Origin: Acidicapsa ligni
Lineage (GTDB): Bacteria; Acidobacteriota; Terriglobia; Terriglobales; Acidobacteriaceae
Length of the DNA: 64,000 nucleotides
Direction of reading: 5' to 3'
Assembly (NCBI RefSeq): GCF_025685655.1
Contig: NZ_JAGSYG010000002.1
Coordinates: 1-64,000 of the forward strand
Under the pieces are notes generated by a model that searched no databases, was not told where the DNA came from, and was given only the letters and a program-made list of their open reading frames with translations. Positions 45,100 through 55,888 of the stretch are shown here, in pieces (within the stretch, counting starts at the first letter, position 1; every line of letters begins with the position of its first letter). The position numbers were made by a program, and so were the translations under genes.

Positions 45100-46191
45100 C
45101 TACCTGGCGTCCAGTGGCACGATCGCGGATTCGTTCACGCCCGCTCGCGGGTTCACTTGAAAATCCCAGACAGTTGCGTTCATGTCTTTTGCGGAGAGAA
45201 TTTCTACCAGCGCATATTCTCCTATGGTCAGCGGCTCTTTTGGCTTGAGCTTCAGCCAGTGTTTGCCGGGCATAACCTCGACCGTCGCCGGAATCACATT
45301 CTCGTCCTGCGTGATATCGCCGTTCACGCTTACGTGTACCGTCCCGACGATGCGAACAGCCTTGCGCTCGCTCACACGAACAATCGCGAAACCGGAAGTT
45401 GCCGAAGTGGCGCCGCGTTTCGGATGGGGAACTGCGCTTGCGCCTTTCGTATCCACGGTGATGGCGTGGGAAACGATCTCATCCGCATCATCGCGCGTGT
45501 CGAGGGAGAGATAAATCGTCGGCTCATTGACGTGCAAGTGGATCTTTGCGGATGTTCCTTCGAGTTCGACGCGTGCTGTCTGCCCCTGCAGAGGCAATAT
45601 CGATCGGACGCCATGCTGGCGAGCCATTTGCAGGTCTCCGGTGGAGGGAACAATCTCTACCAGTTGGGGCGTGCCAAGGTACTCGTCGAGGATGAAGACG
45701 CCATCCTGATCGGGCAGGTTCAACCCAGGGGAAACCTCGGGCCTTCGGTCCTTTTGTGCCCTGCGCAGGTCGGCCTCTTCTTTATCCAGCTCAGCCGCCT
45801 CTTTCATCGCGGGGGAGGGTTCATTCACAAGCTGATCCTGATTTTGCTCCCATTTTTTCGTGGCGGCCCAATCGACCAGGTCGTACGGCAGCTCTTCCCA
45901 ATCGCCGCCGCGTTCGACCGAGATATAGCGCACGCGGTTGCCGACAACCTCATATTTGCGCACAATCTGGTAGTTGCCGTCTTTCAGGATCAGGCGATGG
46001 TTGATCTGAACTCCCGGAGTCTCCGGTTTGAGTGGCAGAGGAGTCTTCTTAGGCGGGTCCGAATCCTGCACCCAGCCGTTTAGCGCCCGGCAGGGCTGGG
46101 AAACCGATAGCAAGGCCAGCAGCACCGTTCCGGCGATCAGCAGCGTCGCCGCGCCCCGGATCTTCCCCCGTGATTTGGGCGGCCAATACAT
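45100..46191 (-). CDS. Secreted or membrane-anchored protein of unknown function
   Basis: The family is not recognised. The 363-residue product has an N-terminal hydrophobic segment (AATLLIAGTVLLALLSVSQPC), possibly a signal peptide or anchor. The region GNYQIVRKYEVVGNRVRYISVERG resembles acidobacterial proteins in which a short SH3-like strand repeat precedes a coiled, charged stretch (EELDKEEADLRRAQKDRR type). The C-terminal half appears beta-rich. The gene is convergent with the regulator gene, 24 bases apart. Confidence 0.72.
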   Translation of the reverse strand: MYWPPKSRGKIRGAATLLIAGTVLLALLSVSQPCRALNGWVQDSDPPKKTPLPLKPETPGVQINHRLILKDGNYQIVRKYEVVGNRVRYISVERGGDWEELPYDLVDWAATKKWEQNQDQLVNEPSPAMKEAAELDKEEADLRRAQKDRRPEVSPGLNLPDQDGVFILDEYLGTPQLVEIVPSTGDLQMARQHGVRSILPLQGQTARVELEGTSAKIHLHVNEPTIYLSLDTRDDADEIVSHAITVDTKGASAVPHPKRGATSATSGFAIVRVSERKAVRIVGTVHVSVNGDITQDENVIPATVEVMPGKHWLKLKPKEPLTIGEYALVEILSAKDMNATVWDFQVNPRAGVNESAIVPLDAR

Positions 46192-46326
46192 CGAACGCCA
46201 GTTTAGACCATGTGCGGCGTTCTTTGTTATGGGATCAATTTTAGATGTCTGTTCTTTAGTTTCTCTGCCAAGTCAGTTACCCCGTCCGGTGAAACCTGTG
46301 TATTCTTTAAACAGAACTGTAATCTT

Positions 46327-46638
46327 ATGCCAACCATCCGACAGCCGCGAAGAGCAGGGGAGCGCAAGCCATGGGCTGTGCGTTCTACCACGCTTGTCTG
46401 TTTGCTGCTGCTGGCACTCCTTACGTTCATCCAGGTCGCCCACGTTCATACCGTAGCGGCCGACGCGGACCACTGCCCCATCTGCGTGGTAATGCATGCG
46501 GCGACACCTGTTGCTGCTGCGGCTCCGGCGATTGTTTTTGTGGTTACGCTCGGCTCGGTGCCGGTGCCGGTGGTGCATTCCGTATCGCGCCCGTGGCACT
46601 ACACCTTGTTTAATAGACCCCCTCCAGCACAATCCTGA
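46327..46638 (+). CDS. Small membrane protein with His/Cys cluster
   Basis: The 103-residue product has one hydrophobic segment (TTLVCLLLLALLTFIQVAHV) followed by HVHTVAADADHCPICVVMH, a histidine and CxxC cluster on the likely periplasmic side, then a Val/Ala/Pro-rich hydrophobic stretch. The layout resembles DUF2946-type small proteins found near TonB-dependent metal receptors, but family membership is not certain. It lies 81 bases before the second receptor gene, same strand. A metal-related role is inference. Confidence 0.6.
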   Translation: MPTIRQPRRAGERKPWAVRSTTLVCLLLLALLTFIQVAHVHTVAADADHCPICVVMHAATPVAAAAPAIVFVVTLGSVPVPVVHSVSRPWHYTLFNRPPPAQS

Positions 46639-46719
46639 AAGATGCTCCGATTGACCGCAAGCTCGTCTTCAATTGCGGTTTAGCCCTTGCATATCTGACT
46701 TTTTTGGGGAGGTTGTTCT

Positions 46720-49476
46720 ATGCCGTTTACTCGCGGCCTTATATCTCGTTTCTTTGCTCTTTTAGTATTCGTCCTTACTGCTTCGTCGCTGTTTGCCCAG
46801 TCTGGTGGCAACTCAGGCATCGTTTTCGGTACTGTGACGGATGGATCCGGCGCAGTTGTCGTAGGCGCCAAGGTAGTGATTCAAAACCCTGTCAGCGGTT
46901 ATTTGCGGACGGTCGCTACCGACAGCACAGGCAAGTATGTTTTTTCTAACCTGCCCTTCAATCCTTATCATCTGACCATTTCCGCCTCTGGCTTTAGCCC
47001 CTACACGCGCGACGTGGATGTACGCTCAACCGTTGGTGTCACCCTAACCGACAACCTCTCGGCAGGCGGTGGAGCAACGACGATCAAGGTCGAAGCGAAC
47101 GATCTTTTGGAGAATGACTCGACTTTCCACACCGATGTGGATCGCGGCCTGTTCCAAAAGCTCCCGCTGGAGAGCCAATCGTCTTCACTCAGCTCGTTGG
47201 TGACGATGTCGTCTCCTGGCGTGGCAGCGGACTCCAATGGACTCTTTCACGGGCTTGGCGATCATGCCTCGAACTCGTTTTCAGTCGATGGGCAGCCGAT
47301 CACCGATCAGCAAAGCAAGGTATTTTCCAACCAGATTCCGTCGAATTCCGTGCAGTCGATTGAAGTGATCTCGGGTGCGCCTCCGGCAGAGTTCGGTGGT
47401 AAAACCAGCCTCGTCATCCAGGTGACAACGCGTTCCGGCCAGGGTGTTTCGACGCCGACGGGCAGTGTTACCAGCTCCTACGGTACATTTGGATCGGCAA
47501 CCGGTGCGATCGACCTGAGCTACGGTGGCAAAAACTGGGGCAACTTCATCGAGATTGACGGCTTGAATACCGGTCGCTTCCTCGATCCGCCGGAGTTCAA
47601 GGTCTTCCACGACAAGGGCAACGAAGAGAATGTCTTTGACCGCGTAGATCGCAACTTTACGGACAAGGATGCGGTTCACGTAAATTTCAATTACAGCCGT
47701 TCCTGGTTTCAGACACCGAACGCGTTTGACAATTTGAATGTATCGAACGTGGTGAGTGGTGGAACAACGGCGAACCCCGTCCTGGGCAACGTTGGCGATG
47801 CAGATCAACGGTCTCAGATCGGCACCTTTGACATCGCGCCAACCTACACGCGCGTTCTCAATAATTACGCGGTATTCAACTTTGGCCCCTATGTACGCCG
47901 GGATGCCTATAACTACTATCCTAGCGGCAACCCATTAGCCGATCTCGGACCGGCCAATCTGCAGACCTCGTCCATCAGCCAGTTCCGGACGCTGACCAAT
48001 GCCGGCGTTCACACGGACGTCTCTTACTCGCGCGGAATCAACGTCATCAAGATAGGCGCGAATTACTCGCAGACTTTCCTGCGGGAGAACGACAGCCTGG
48101 GCATCGTAGATCCTACGTACGAGTTCAGCGCACCCTGCGTCGATGCGAATGGCAACCCTGTGGCCGGTTTCTCGACCCCCGGAATCTGCGGAGCCAACAG
48201 CGCTAATCCGAATTATCTTTCTGTCCTAGCGCCCTATGATTTGACGCGTGGCGGCAGCAACTACAACTACGCCGGCCGTACCGATGTGAAGGAGATTGCG
48301 CTTTACGCGCAGGATCAAATCACGGCGGGTAACTGGCTCTTCAACCTCGGTATTCGCGGTGATCTCTATAACGGATTGACGATTGCTCGTCAGGCCGAGC
48401 CGCGTGTGGGTGTTTCTTACAAGATCAAGCAATCCAGCACGGTACTGCGCGTCTCGTATGCCCGCACTCTTGAAACCCCGTTCAACGAGAACCTGGTGCT
48501 TTCGAGCCAGGGATGTTCGAATGCCGTACTGAACCCGCTGCTGCTTTGCAGCCCTGGTGCGACTGGAACATTGGAGCCCGGCTTCCGCAATGAGTTCCAT
48601 GCGGGCTTGCAACAGGCTTTCGGCAAGAACCTGGTCATCAGCGGCGACTATATCTGGAAGTACACGCACAATGCTTTCGATTTCAGCGTACTCGGCAATA
48701 CGCCGATTACCTTCCCGATCGATTGGCACAACTCCAAGATCCCTGGATACGCGATTCGTGCGGATGTCCCGAGCTTCCACAACATTTCAGCCTTCGTGGT
48801 CATGTCATCCGTCGCGGCACGCTTCTTCCCGCCACAGACGGCTGGTGCAGGAGCTGCACCTGGCAATAGCAACTTGCCCTTCCGCATCGACCACGACGAA
48901 AAGTTCAACGAGACGACCCACGTGCAGTACCAGGTTCCTGAGAAGCTGGGCAAGGTTAACGCACCGTGGATCGGCTTTAACTGGCGCTTTGACAGCGGTC
49001 TGACGGCTGGCTCTGTGCCTTGCTACAACAACACCGGCGATCCGAACAGCCCTTGCGGTGCCTCGGCATTGCCCAATGGCACTCCGGCTATTGATCTCAG
49101 CGGTCTAACGGCAGATGAGCAGTTCCAGGCAGGGTTGACCTGCAATGGTATGCGCGCTACGCCGACCCAGGCGATTGAGTATCAGGGCACGAGCCTGTGC
49201 CCGGCCAATCTGCTCACCTCGAAGCTGGTTCAGATTCCCGCTCCGAACACGGAGAACGACGACAAGAACCCTCCACGCATTGCACCGCGTAACGTGTTTG
49301 ACGCCTCCATTGGCGAGGACAACCTCTTCAATGGCGATAAGAACCGGTGGAGCCTGCGCCTTTCCGCCGTCAACCTCTCCAACAAATACGCTCTTTACAA
49401 CTTTCTCTCCACCTTCAGCGGCACGCACTATCTAACACCGCGTGCGATGACGGCGGAGCTTGGGTTCCACTTCTAA
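46720..49476 (+). CDS. TonB-dependent receptor, Oar-like
   Basis: The 918-residue outer-membrane receptor has a signal peptide (FFALLVFVLTASSLFAQ), a carboxypeptidase-regulatory-like domain at about residues 30-110 (GTVTDGSGAVVVGAKVVIQN and YVFSNLPFNPYHLTISASG), a plug with SVDGQPITDQQ and AEFGGKTSLVIQVTTRSGQG, and a barrel ending in TAELGFHF with C-terminal Phe. GGGGAGG lies upstream of the ATG. Together with the small CxxC protein it may form a transport locus, possibly for a metal complex. The substrate is not readable. Confidence 0.92.
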   Translation: MPFTRGLISRFFALLVFVLTASSLFAQSGGNSGIVFGTVTDGSGAVVVGAKVVIQNPVSGYLRTVATDSTGKYVFSNLPFNPYHLTISASGFSPYTRDVDVRSTVGVTLTDNLSAGGGATTIKVEANDLLENDSTFHTDVDRGLFQKLPLESQSSSLSSLVTMSSPGVAADSNGLFHGLGDHASNSFSVDGQPITDQQSKVFSNQIPSNSVQSIEVISGAPPAEFGGKTSLVIQVTTRSGQGVSTPTGSVTSSYGTFGSATGAIDLSYGGKNWGNFIEIDGLNTGRFLDPPEFKVFHDKGNEENVFDRVDRNFTDKDAVHVNFNYSRSWFQTPNAFDNLNVSNVVSGGTTANPVLGNVGDADQRSQIGTFDIAPTYTRVLNNYAVFNFGPYVRRDAYNYYPSGNPLADLGPANLQTSSISQFRTLTNAGVHTDVSYSRGINVIKIGANYSQTFLRENDSLGIVDPTYEFSAPCVDANGNPVAGFSTPGICGANSANPNYLSVLAPYDLTRGGSNYNYAGRTDVKEIALYAQDQITAGNWLFNLGIRGDLYNGLTIARQAEPRVGVSYKIKQSSTVLRVSYARTLETPFNENLVLSSQGCSNAVLNPLLLCSPGATGTLEPGFRNEFHAGLQQAFGKNLVISGDYIWKYTHNAFDFSVLGNTPITFPIDWHNSKIPGYAIRADVPSFHNISAFVVMSSVAARFFPPQTAGAGAAPGNSNLPFRIDHDEKFNETTHVQYQVPEKLGKVNAPWIGFNWRFDSGLTAGSVPCYNNTGDPNSPCGASALPNGTPAIDLSGLTADEQFQAGLTCNGMRATPTQAIEYQGTSLCPANLLTSKLVQIPAPNTENDDKNPPRIAPRNVFDASIGEDNLFNGDKNRWSLRLSAVNLSNKYALYNFLSTFSGTHYLTPRAMTAELGFHF

Positions 49477-51291
<1,815 letters not shown>

Positions 51292-51303
51292 GCAGAGATT
51301 ACG

Positions 51304-52116
51304 ATGAAACATACCTTTGAAATTGGTCCAGTGCTGGTAGGTGCGGGCGAGCTTTTTCTGATCGCCGGACCTTGTGTGATCGAGTCTGAGGCGCATGTGC
51401 GCAAGATGGCCGACGCGATTCAGAAGATCACCTCGGACCTCGGCGTTCCGTACATCTTCAAAGCCAGCTACGACAAGGCAAATCGCACTTCGGTGAAGAG
51501 CTTTCGCGGCCCCGGCATTGTCGAGGGCACGCGGATTCTCCGTGCCGTAGCCGAAGCGACCGGCCTGCCCGTTTTGACCGATGTGCATGAAGCAGGGCAC
51601 TGCGAAATCGCCGCCGAAGCTGTCGATGTTTTGCAGATTCCGGCGTTTCTCTGCCGCCAGACGGACCTGCTCGTAGCGGCTGGCAAAACCGGCCGTGCAG
51701 TCAACATCAAAAAAGGCCAGTTCGTTGCGCCCTGGGATATGCAATATCCAGTCGAAAAGACCAGATCGACGGGCAATGAACGTGTTTTTCTCACCGAGCG
51801 CGGAGCCAGCTTCGGCTACAACAACCTGGTGGTCGATTTCCGCTCTTTCCCGGTCATGAGAGAGTTCGGGCCCATTGTCTTCGACGGCACTCATTCGGTC
51901 CAGCAGCCCTCGGCAGCGAACGGCGTCAGCGGCGGTCAGCCGGAGTTCATTCCTCTGCTGGCTCGCGCGGCGGTGGCAGCCGGAGTTGACGGCCTCTTTC
52001 TCGAAGTTCACGATGACCCGGCGAATGCCAAATCCGACGGCGCAAATGCACTCGACCTGAAGAATCTCAAGCCGCTCCTGGAGAAGTTGTTGGCCATTCA
52101 CGCCGCGGCAAAGTAG
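51304..52116 (+). CDS. kdsA: 2-dehydro-3-deoxyphosphooctonate aldolase (KDO-8-P synthase)
   Basis: The enzyme condenses arabinose-5-phosphate and phosphoenolpyruvate in KDO synthesis for lipopolysaccharide. The 270-residue product has LIAGPCVIESE, FKASYDKANRTS, the GLPVLTDVHE segment, IPAFLCRQTDLL, GASFGYNNLVVDFR and FDGTHSVQ. Cys in AGPC and a downstream His and Glu fit the metal-dependent class. A KDO gene agrees with a Gram-negative outer membrane. It is probably in an operon with pyrG. Confidence 0.95.
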   Translation: MKHTFEIGPVLVGAGELFLIAGPCVIESEAHVRKMADAIQKITSDLGVPYIFKASYDKANRTSVKSFRGPGIVEGTRILRAVAEATGLPVLTDVHEAGHCEIAAEAVDVLQIPAFLCRQTDLLVAAGKTGRAVNIKKGQFVAPWDMQYPVEKTRSTGNERVFLTERGASFGYNNLVVDFRSFPVMREFGPIVFDGTHSVQQPSAANGVSGGQPEFIPLLARAAVAAGVDGLFLEVHDDPANAKSDGANALDLKNLKPLLEKLLAIHAAAK

Positions 52117-52194
52117 ACCGGCCCGAGGTGATTCAGTCATAGGTTGCGTACCCACAATTTAATCCAGACAGCCCGTGCTGGTAGGATTTCGGGT

Positions 52195-54333
52195 ATGTCG
52201 GCACCTATAAATCGCGCGTTTGTACGGCTTGGATCGTATTCTGCCGTTGCTGTCTTTAGCTCTATTACTTTCCTTCTCTGTTCGCCTATGTGCTCGCCTC
52301 TATCAGCGCAGGAGAAGCCTGCCAAAGAGCGCGTTGAAGAGGTGCTTAAGGGCATGAGGCGCGGTCATGGCGTGGGGCCGGTGGCCGTCTCACCCGATGG
52401 CTCCCTGCTGGCCTTCGTGCGCCCCAGCAAAGATGGCTCGCAGATTGAGCTGGCTCCCTTTGCCGATCCCTCGAAAACTACGCGCATCACTGCCGCCAAA
52501 AAGGACGATGCGAAGTGTGGAGAGAGCATGGTCGCCTGGTCTCCTGATTCGCGCCATCTGGCTTTCGTCGGCGACTGCCTGAGCAGTGAAGGTCAAAGCA
52601 ATCCGGATGATGTTTTTATAGCCACCATCAACGGCGATTTGGCCAAAGGCAAGATCAAAGCTGATGTCCAGCGGCTCACCGAGGCAAGGGGCGAAGTCGG
52701 CTTCCCGACCTTTTCTCCCGATGGATCTCACATCGCTTTCCTCTATGTAGAAGGCGCAACCCGCGCCGCCGGAGCCCTGGCCGCGATGAAGCCCTGGGCA
52801 GGCGTCATTGGTGAAGATGGCGTTGAAATCCAGCGCGTTGCTGTCATCGACGCCACGGCACACAAAGCCAGCACGCCGCAGCAGGCAACTCCTGCAAACC
52901 TGCATGTGTATGAATTTGACTGGTCGCCGGATTCGAAATCACTCGCTTATGTTGCAGCGAATCCGCCGGGAGAAAACAACTGGTGGGTTGCCAAGCTATA
53001 CACGCAGGCTCTCGGTGCGGAGCCGAAGGCAATTCTCGCTCCGTCTGAAGTCGCAGGCGCGCTGCATGGATTGCAGATCGCGGTGCCCCGTTGGTCTCCG
53101 AACGGCGAAAAGATCGCGTTCATCGGCGGCCTGATGAGCGACCAGGGATCGACCGGCGGCGACGTCTGGACCATCCAGTCCGACGGTAGCAATCTGACGA
53201 ATGTAACTCCAGAACGAAAAGCCAGTCCCGCATGGATCACCTGGGCCTCCGACTCAAAGCTGTTCCTCAGCGAGCTGGCTGGCGGCAACGCCCAGTTGGT
53301 GAGCCTAGACCTGGGCGCGGGCGGTGGCACTTTTTCGGCGCCGGTTTATAGTTTCCCCGGTTCCGCTGGCGATGGCCGCCTGGAGCTGAGCCTCTCTACC
53401 ACCAAAGATCATTCGGTCTTCGTATTCAATGCGAGTTCGTTCGAACACGCCGTAGAAACCTATGCCGCCAGGCCTGGCGCGGCGACGATCACCAGTGTCG
53501 CCGGTTTGCAGCAACTGTCGCATCTCAACGACGGCATCGAGCCCGCCTGGGGAAAAGTGCAATCCCTCCGTTGGCAGAATGAAGGCTTCGATGTGCAGGG
53601 TTGGCTGCATTTTCCAGTGGGCTATGATCCGGCAAAGAAGTATGCCCTCATCGTGCTGGTACACGGTGGGCCAGCCGCAGCCGCAACTGCGCGCTGGGGT
53701 GGTGGCAGTCTGAGTGCTGCTGCGTTTTCAGCGCTTGGATACTTCGTTCTCGAACCGAACCCGCGCGGCAGCTTTGGCCAGGGAGAGGCGTTCACGGCAG
53801 CCAATCGCAAGGACTTCGGTTATGGCGATCTGCGTGACATTCTCGCCGGAGTGGATACAGTCGTTGCCAAATACCCCGTGGACTCGGCGCGTGTCGGGCT
53901 CACCGGTTGGAGCTACGGCGGATTCATGACCATGTTCGCTGTGACCCAGACCAATCGTTTCAAGGCCGCCGTTGCAGGCGCAGGTATCTCGGACTGGGAG
54001 AGCTATTACGGGGAAAACTCAATCGACCAGTGGATGACTCCCTACTTTGGCACGTCGGTCTACAAAGACCCAGCGGTCTACGCGAAAAGCTCGGCGATTA
54101 ATTTCATCGAAAAGGTGAAGACGCCGACGCTGGCCGTAGTTGGCGATCGCGATGGGGAATGCCCCGCTCCGCAATCCTTCGAGTTCTGGCATGCCCTGCG
54201 CGATCAGCATGTGCCTACGCAACTGGTGGTCTATCCAAACGAGGGTCACGGGTTTGTCGATCCCGAGCATCGTACGGATGTGATGGTGCGAGCAATCGAC
54301 TGGTTTGCAAAATACATGCCCGCCAGCGAATAA
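52195..54333 (+). CDS. Secreted S9-family serine peptidase
   Basis: The 712-residue product has a signal peptide (residues 1 to about 38, ending in CSPLSAQ), an N-terminal beta-propeller with WD-like blades (DGSLLAFV, SPDSRHLAFVGD, SPDGSHIAFLYV) and a C-terminal alpha/beta-hydrolase domain. The nucleophile motif GWSYGGFMT places Ser573, the acid is Asp653 (or 651) in GDRDGECP, and the His is His685 in NEGHGF. It resembles dipeptidyl or acylaminoacyl peptidases acting on peptides in the periplasm. The ATG at 52195 has TAGGA ten bases upstream. Confidence 0.92.
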   Translation: MSAPINRAFVRLGSYSAVAVFSSITFLLCSPMCSPLSAQEKPAKERVEEVLKGMRRGHGVGPVAVSPDGSLLAFVRPSKDGSQIELAPFADPSKTTRITAAKKDDAKCGESMVAWSPDSRHLAFVGDCLSSEGQSNPDDVFIATINGDLAKGKIKADVQRLTEARGEVGFPTFSPDGSHIAFLYVEGATRAAGALAAMKPWAGVIGEDGVEIQRVAVIDATAHKASTPQQATPANLHVYEFDWSPDSKSLAYVAANPPGENNWWVAKLYTQALGAEPKAILAPSEVAGALHGLQIAVPRWSPNGEKIAFIGGLMSDQGSTGGDVWTIQSDGSNLTNVTPERKASPAWITWASDSKLFLSELAGGNAQLVSLDLGAGGGTFSAPVYSFPGSAGDGRLELSLSTTKDHSVFVFNASSFEHAVETYAARPGAATITSVAGLQQLSHLNDGIEPAWGKVQSLRWQNEGFDVQGWLHFPVGYDPAKKYALIVLVHGGPAAAATARWGGGSLSAAAFSALGYFVLEPNPRGSFGQGEAFTAANRKDFGYGDLRDILAGVDTVVAKYPVDSARVGLTGWSYGGFMTMFAVTQTNRFKAAVAGAGISDWESYYGENSIDQWMTPYFGTSVYKDPAVYAKSSAINFIEKVKTPTLAVVGDRDGECPAPQSFEFWHALRDQHVPTQLVVYPNEGHGFVDPEHRTDVMVRAIDWFAKYMPASE

Positions 54334-54368
54334 GAAATTCGCCGCAGGTTGGCGCTCAGCTTTTGTGA

Positions 54369-55082
54369 TTATGGAGTCCGGACAGCGATGGGAAGTTTTT
54401 CGCTCTCCGGACTTTCCGTTTTTTCAACGACAACATTTCCTTCTACATCGCGACGTTGTAGCTTGCGAAACGAGACCAGTCCATCTGCCGCGCAAACCAT
54501 CTGCCACAGTTCGCCGGTAGATTGATTGAGTAGAAATGTATGGACCTGCAATCCGTGGTTCGTCTTGTGGGCCGCGGAGTAGACAATCTCATAGTGCATG
54601 GCAGGAGCCGCAGGCCTGGCATCGTTCCCCGCAGGAGGCTTGGCTCCTGCAGCGTCTTGAAACGGCCTGCACGTAGCGAAGAGCGCCATCGAAAGTACCG
54701 CCAGGGCCAGGAAGATATAAGAAAAATTGGCAGCAGCCTTGATCTTCCAGATTCGCTTCGGGCGGCTGTCCCACTCCTCTTGTGTCGCTGTCTCCAGGTT
54801 TTTGACGGTGACGTTTGGGTCGGGGAGACCTTTGTCGGCAACGCAAAGATAACGATCCAGCATGGCGGGCACAGCAAGAGCGCAGAGAGCGGACAAGGCC
54901 AGAAGTCCAACCGTTACGATGACGATGCAAGTTGCAAAGAACGACAGATGCGCTTCGAGCAGCTTGGATGAGGCTGCTCCGATAAAGGCAAGCAGTGCGG
55001 CGCAAACTGCGACAACTGTTTTGGAGTAGTCATTGATGACCATCCATCGGTTCGGCGGCTCCCCGGGATGCTTTTCCGGCAT
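54369..55082 (-). CDS. Hypothetical membrane protein
   Basis: The family is not recognised. The 237-residue product has membrane segments at about residues 23-40, 48-72 and 118-136, then a C-terminal soluble region with HYEIVYSAAHKTNHGLQVHTFLLNQSTGELWQM, quoted in part from about residue 164. This resembles the short beta-hairpin seen in proteins that bind or display a repeated element. AAGGAG precedes the ATG. It lies 15 bases after the upstream small gene, so the two form an operon. Confidence 0.7.
   Translation of the reverse strand: MPEKHPGEPPNRWMVINDYSKTVVAVCAALLAFIGAASSKLLEAHLSFFATCIVIVTVGLLALSALCALAVPAMLDRYLCVADKGLPDPNVTVKNLETATQEEWDSRPKRIWKIKAAANFSYIFLALAVLSMALFATCRPFQDAAGAKPPAGNDARPAAPAMHYEIVYSAAHKTNHGLQVHTFLLNQSTGELWQMVCAADGLVSFRKLQRRDVEGNVVVEKTESPESEKLPIAVRTP
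54375..54426 (+). terminator. Terminator of the S9 peptidase gene, inside the convergent gene end
   Basis: AGTCCGGA pairs with TCCGGACT, with an inner AGCGA/TCGCT stem across a C-C mismatch and an 11-base loop, followed by TTCCGTTTTTTC. It overlaps the last codons of the convergent membrane protein gene. Confidence 0.7.
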
Positions 55083-55097
55083 ACGCTTACTCCTTGC

Positions 55098-55472
55098 CTA
55101 CTCTTTGTTGAAAAGGAAACCCAGGATCTGACTTTCCGCGAGCAATTCGGGCCATCGGGGATTCATCCAGTGAATGATGTCGATCGAGGTGATAGCTTCC
55201 TCTCGGGGGCGGTTTTCCAACTCTCTGGATCGGTTCAGAAGCTGCGTCAAAACGACCGGCAGTTCCTGGGCCACGAAATAGGCCGCGCGTCCTTGACGGT
55301 CACCGGGAGCCCTGTCTCGACCTTCATAGTTTCGACCCTCATAGTCGCGGCCCTCATAAATCCACGCGTTGAGCAGCGTGGCCAGTAACGTAGACGCCAG
55401 AGGTGATAGCTGCAGTTCGGGGGGATATGGATTCGCTCTCAGCCCATTTTGAATATCGTCGGCAGTTAACAA
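55098..55472 (-). CDS. Hypothetical protein with YEGRx pentapeptide repeats (TTG start)
   Basis: The family is not recognised. The 124-residue product has a helical N-terminal half and three tandem pentads YEGRD-YEGRN-YEGRD near residues 39-53, encoded by three 15-base units at about 55315-55359. A helical stretch, AAYFVAQELPVVLTQLLNRS, follows (20 residues), then charged sequence. The start is TTG at 55472 with a strong GGAGGAG six bases upstream, which supports a real gene. It is coupled to the downstream membrane protein gene. Confidence 0.65.
   Translation of the reverse strand: MLTADDIQNGLRANPYPPELQLSPLASTLLATLLNAWIYEGRDYEGRNYEGRDRAPGDRQGRAAYFVAQELPVVLTQLLNRSRELENRPREEAITSIDIIHWMNPRWPELLAESQILGFLFNKE
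55315..55359 (-). repeat. Three 15-bp tandem repeats (YEGRx codons)
   Basis: Three near-identical 15-base units (TCTCGACCTTCATAG, TTTCGACCCTCATAG, TCGCGGCCCTCATAA on the + strand) lie in frame inside the small gene. A related YxGRx repeat occurs near 63577-63628. Confidence 0.75.
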
Positions 55473-55888
55473 AGTTCTCCTCCTTCATCAGGGGTAGTCG
55501 TGGGGGTGCGCGAATCATAACTCAACTTCATTGCCGCCGGACATCGTTTTTTGCGATTTTTCATGGTCTTGTATGAGGAGTTTTGAGAGACACTCGTCCG
55601 TGAGCAAAGGATTCGCCCGGATTGAGAAACCTTGCCCTGGCCCACTCCGCAAGCGCGGCCATATCGTGGAAAATAGGGCGAGATGGCAGGAATCGTTCTC
55701 TCCTTAGAGATATGGCTTTCGTTTCGATGGGACTTTCGTCCATGCAGTATGCAATCTCAGGCCGTACTTCTCTCTGCTGTGAGCGAATGGTAGCTACGTC
55801 CTGATACACTTTTCTTTCGGACTCCATCCGGATTCCAGATGTTTTGGTTGACCGTTCTGCCGTTTCGAAGGCGGGGCGGGGAGGTTTC
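55473..55888. other. Intergenic region with one doubtful small ORF
   Basis: This 416-base stretch lies between divergently transcribed genes. It contains the doubtful - strand ORF at 55561-55827 and the leader of the lipoprotein gene, with GGGGAGG just before its start. No clear terminator, repeat or RNA gene was seen. Confidence 0.5.
55561..55827 (-). CDS. Doubtful small hypothetical ORF
   Basis: An 88-codon frame starts ATGGAGTCC with CTGGAAT upstream and encodes a charged protein with MESERKVYQDVATIRSQQ at the start and FHDMAALAEWARARFLNPG near the end. The family is not recognised. It is the only open frame of notable size in the interval and lies divergent from the lipoprotein gene. It may be real, but codon evidence is weak. 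Confidence 0.3.
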   Translation of the reverse strand: MESERKVYQDVATIRSQQREVRPEIAYCMDESPIETKAISLRRERFLPSRPIFHDMAALAEWARARFLNPGESFAHGRVSLKTPHTRP

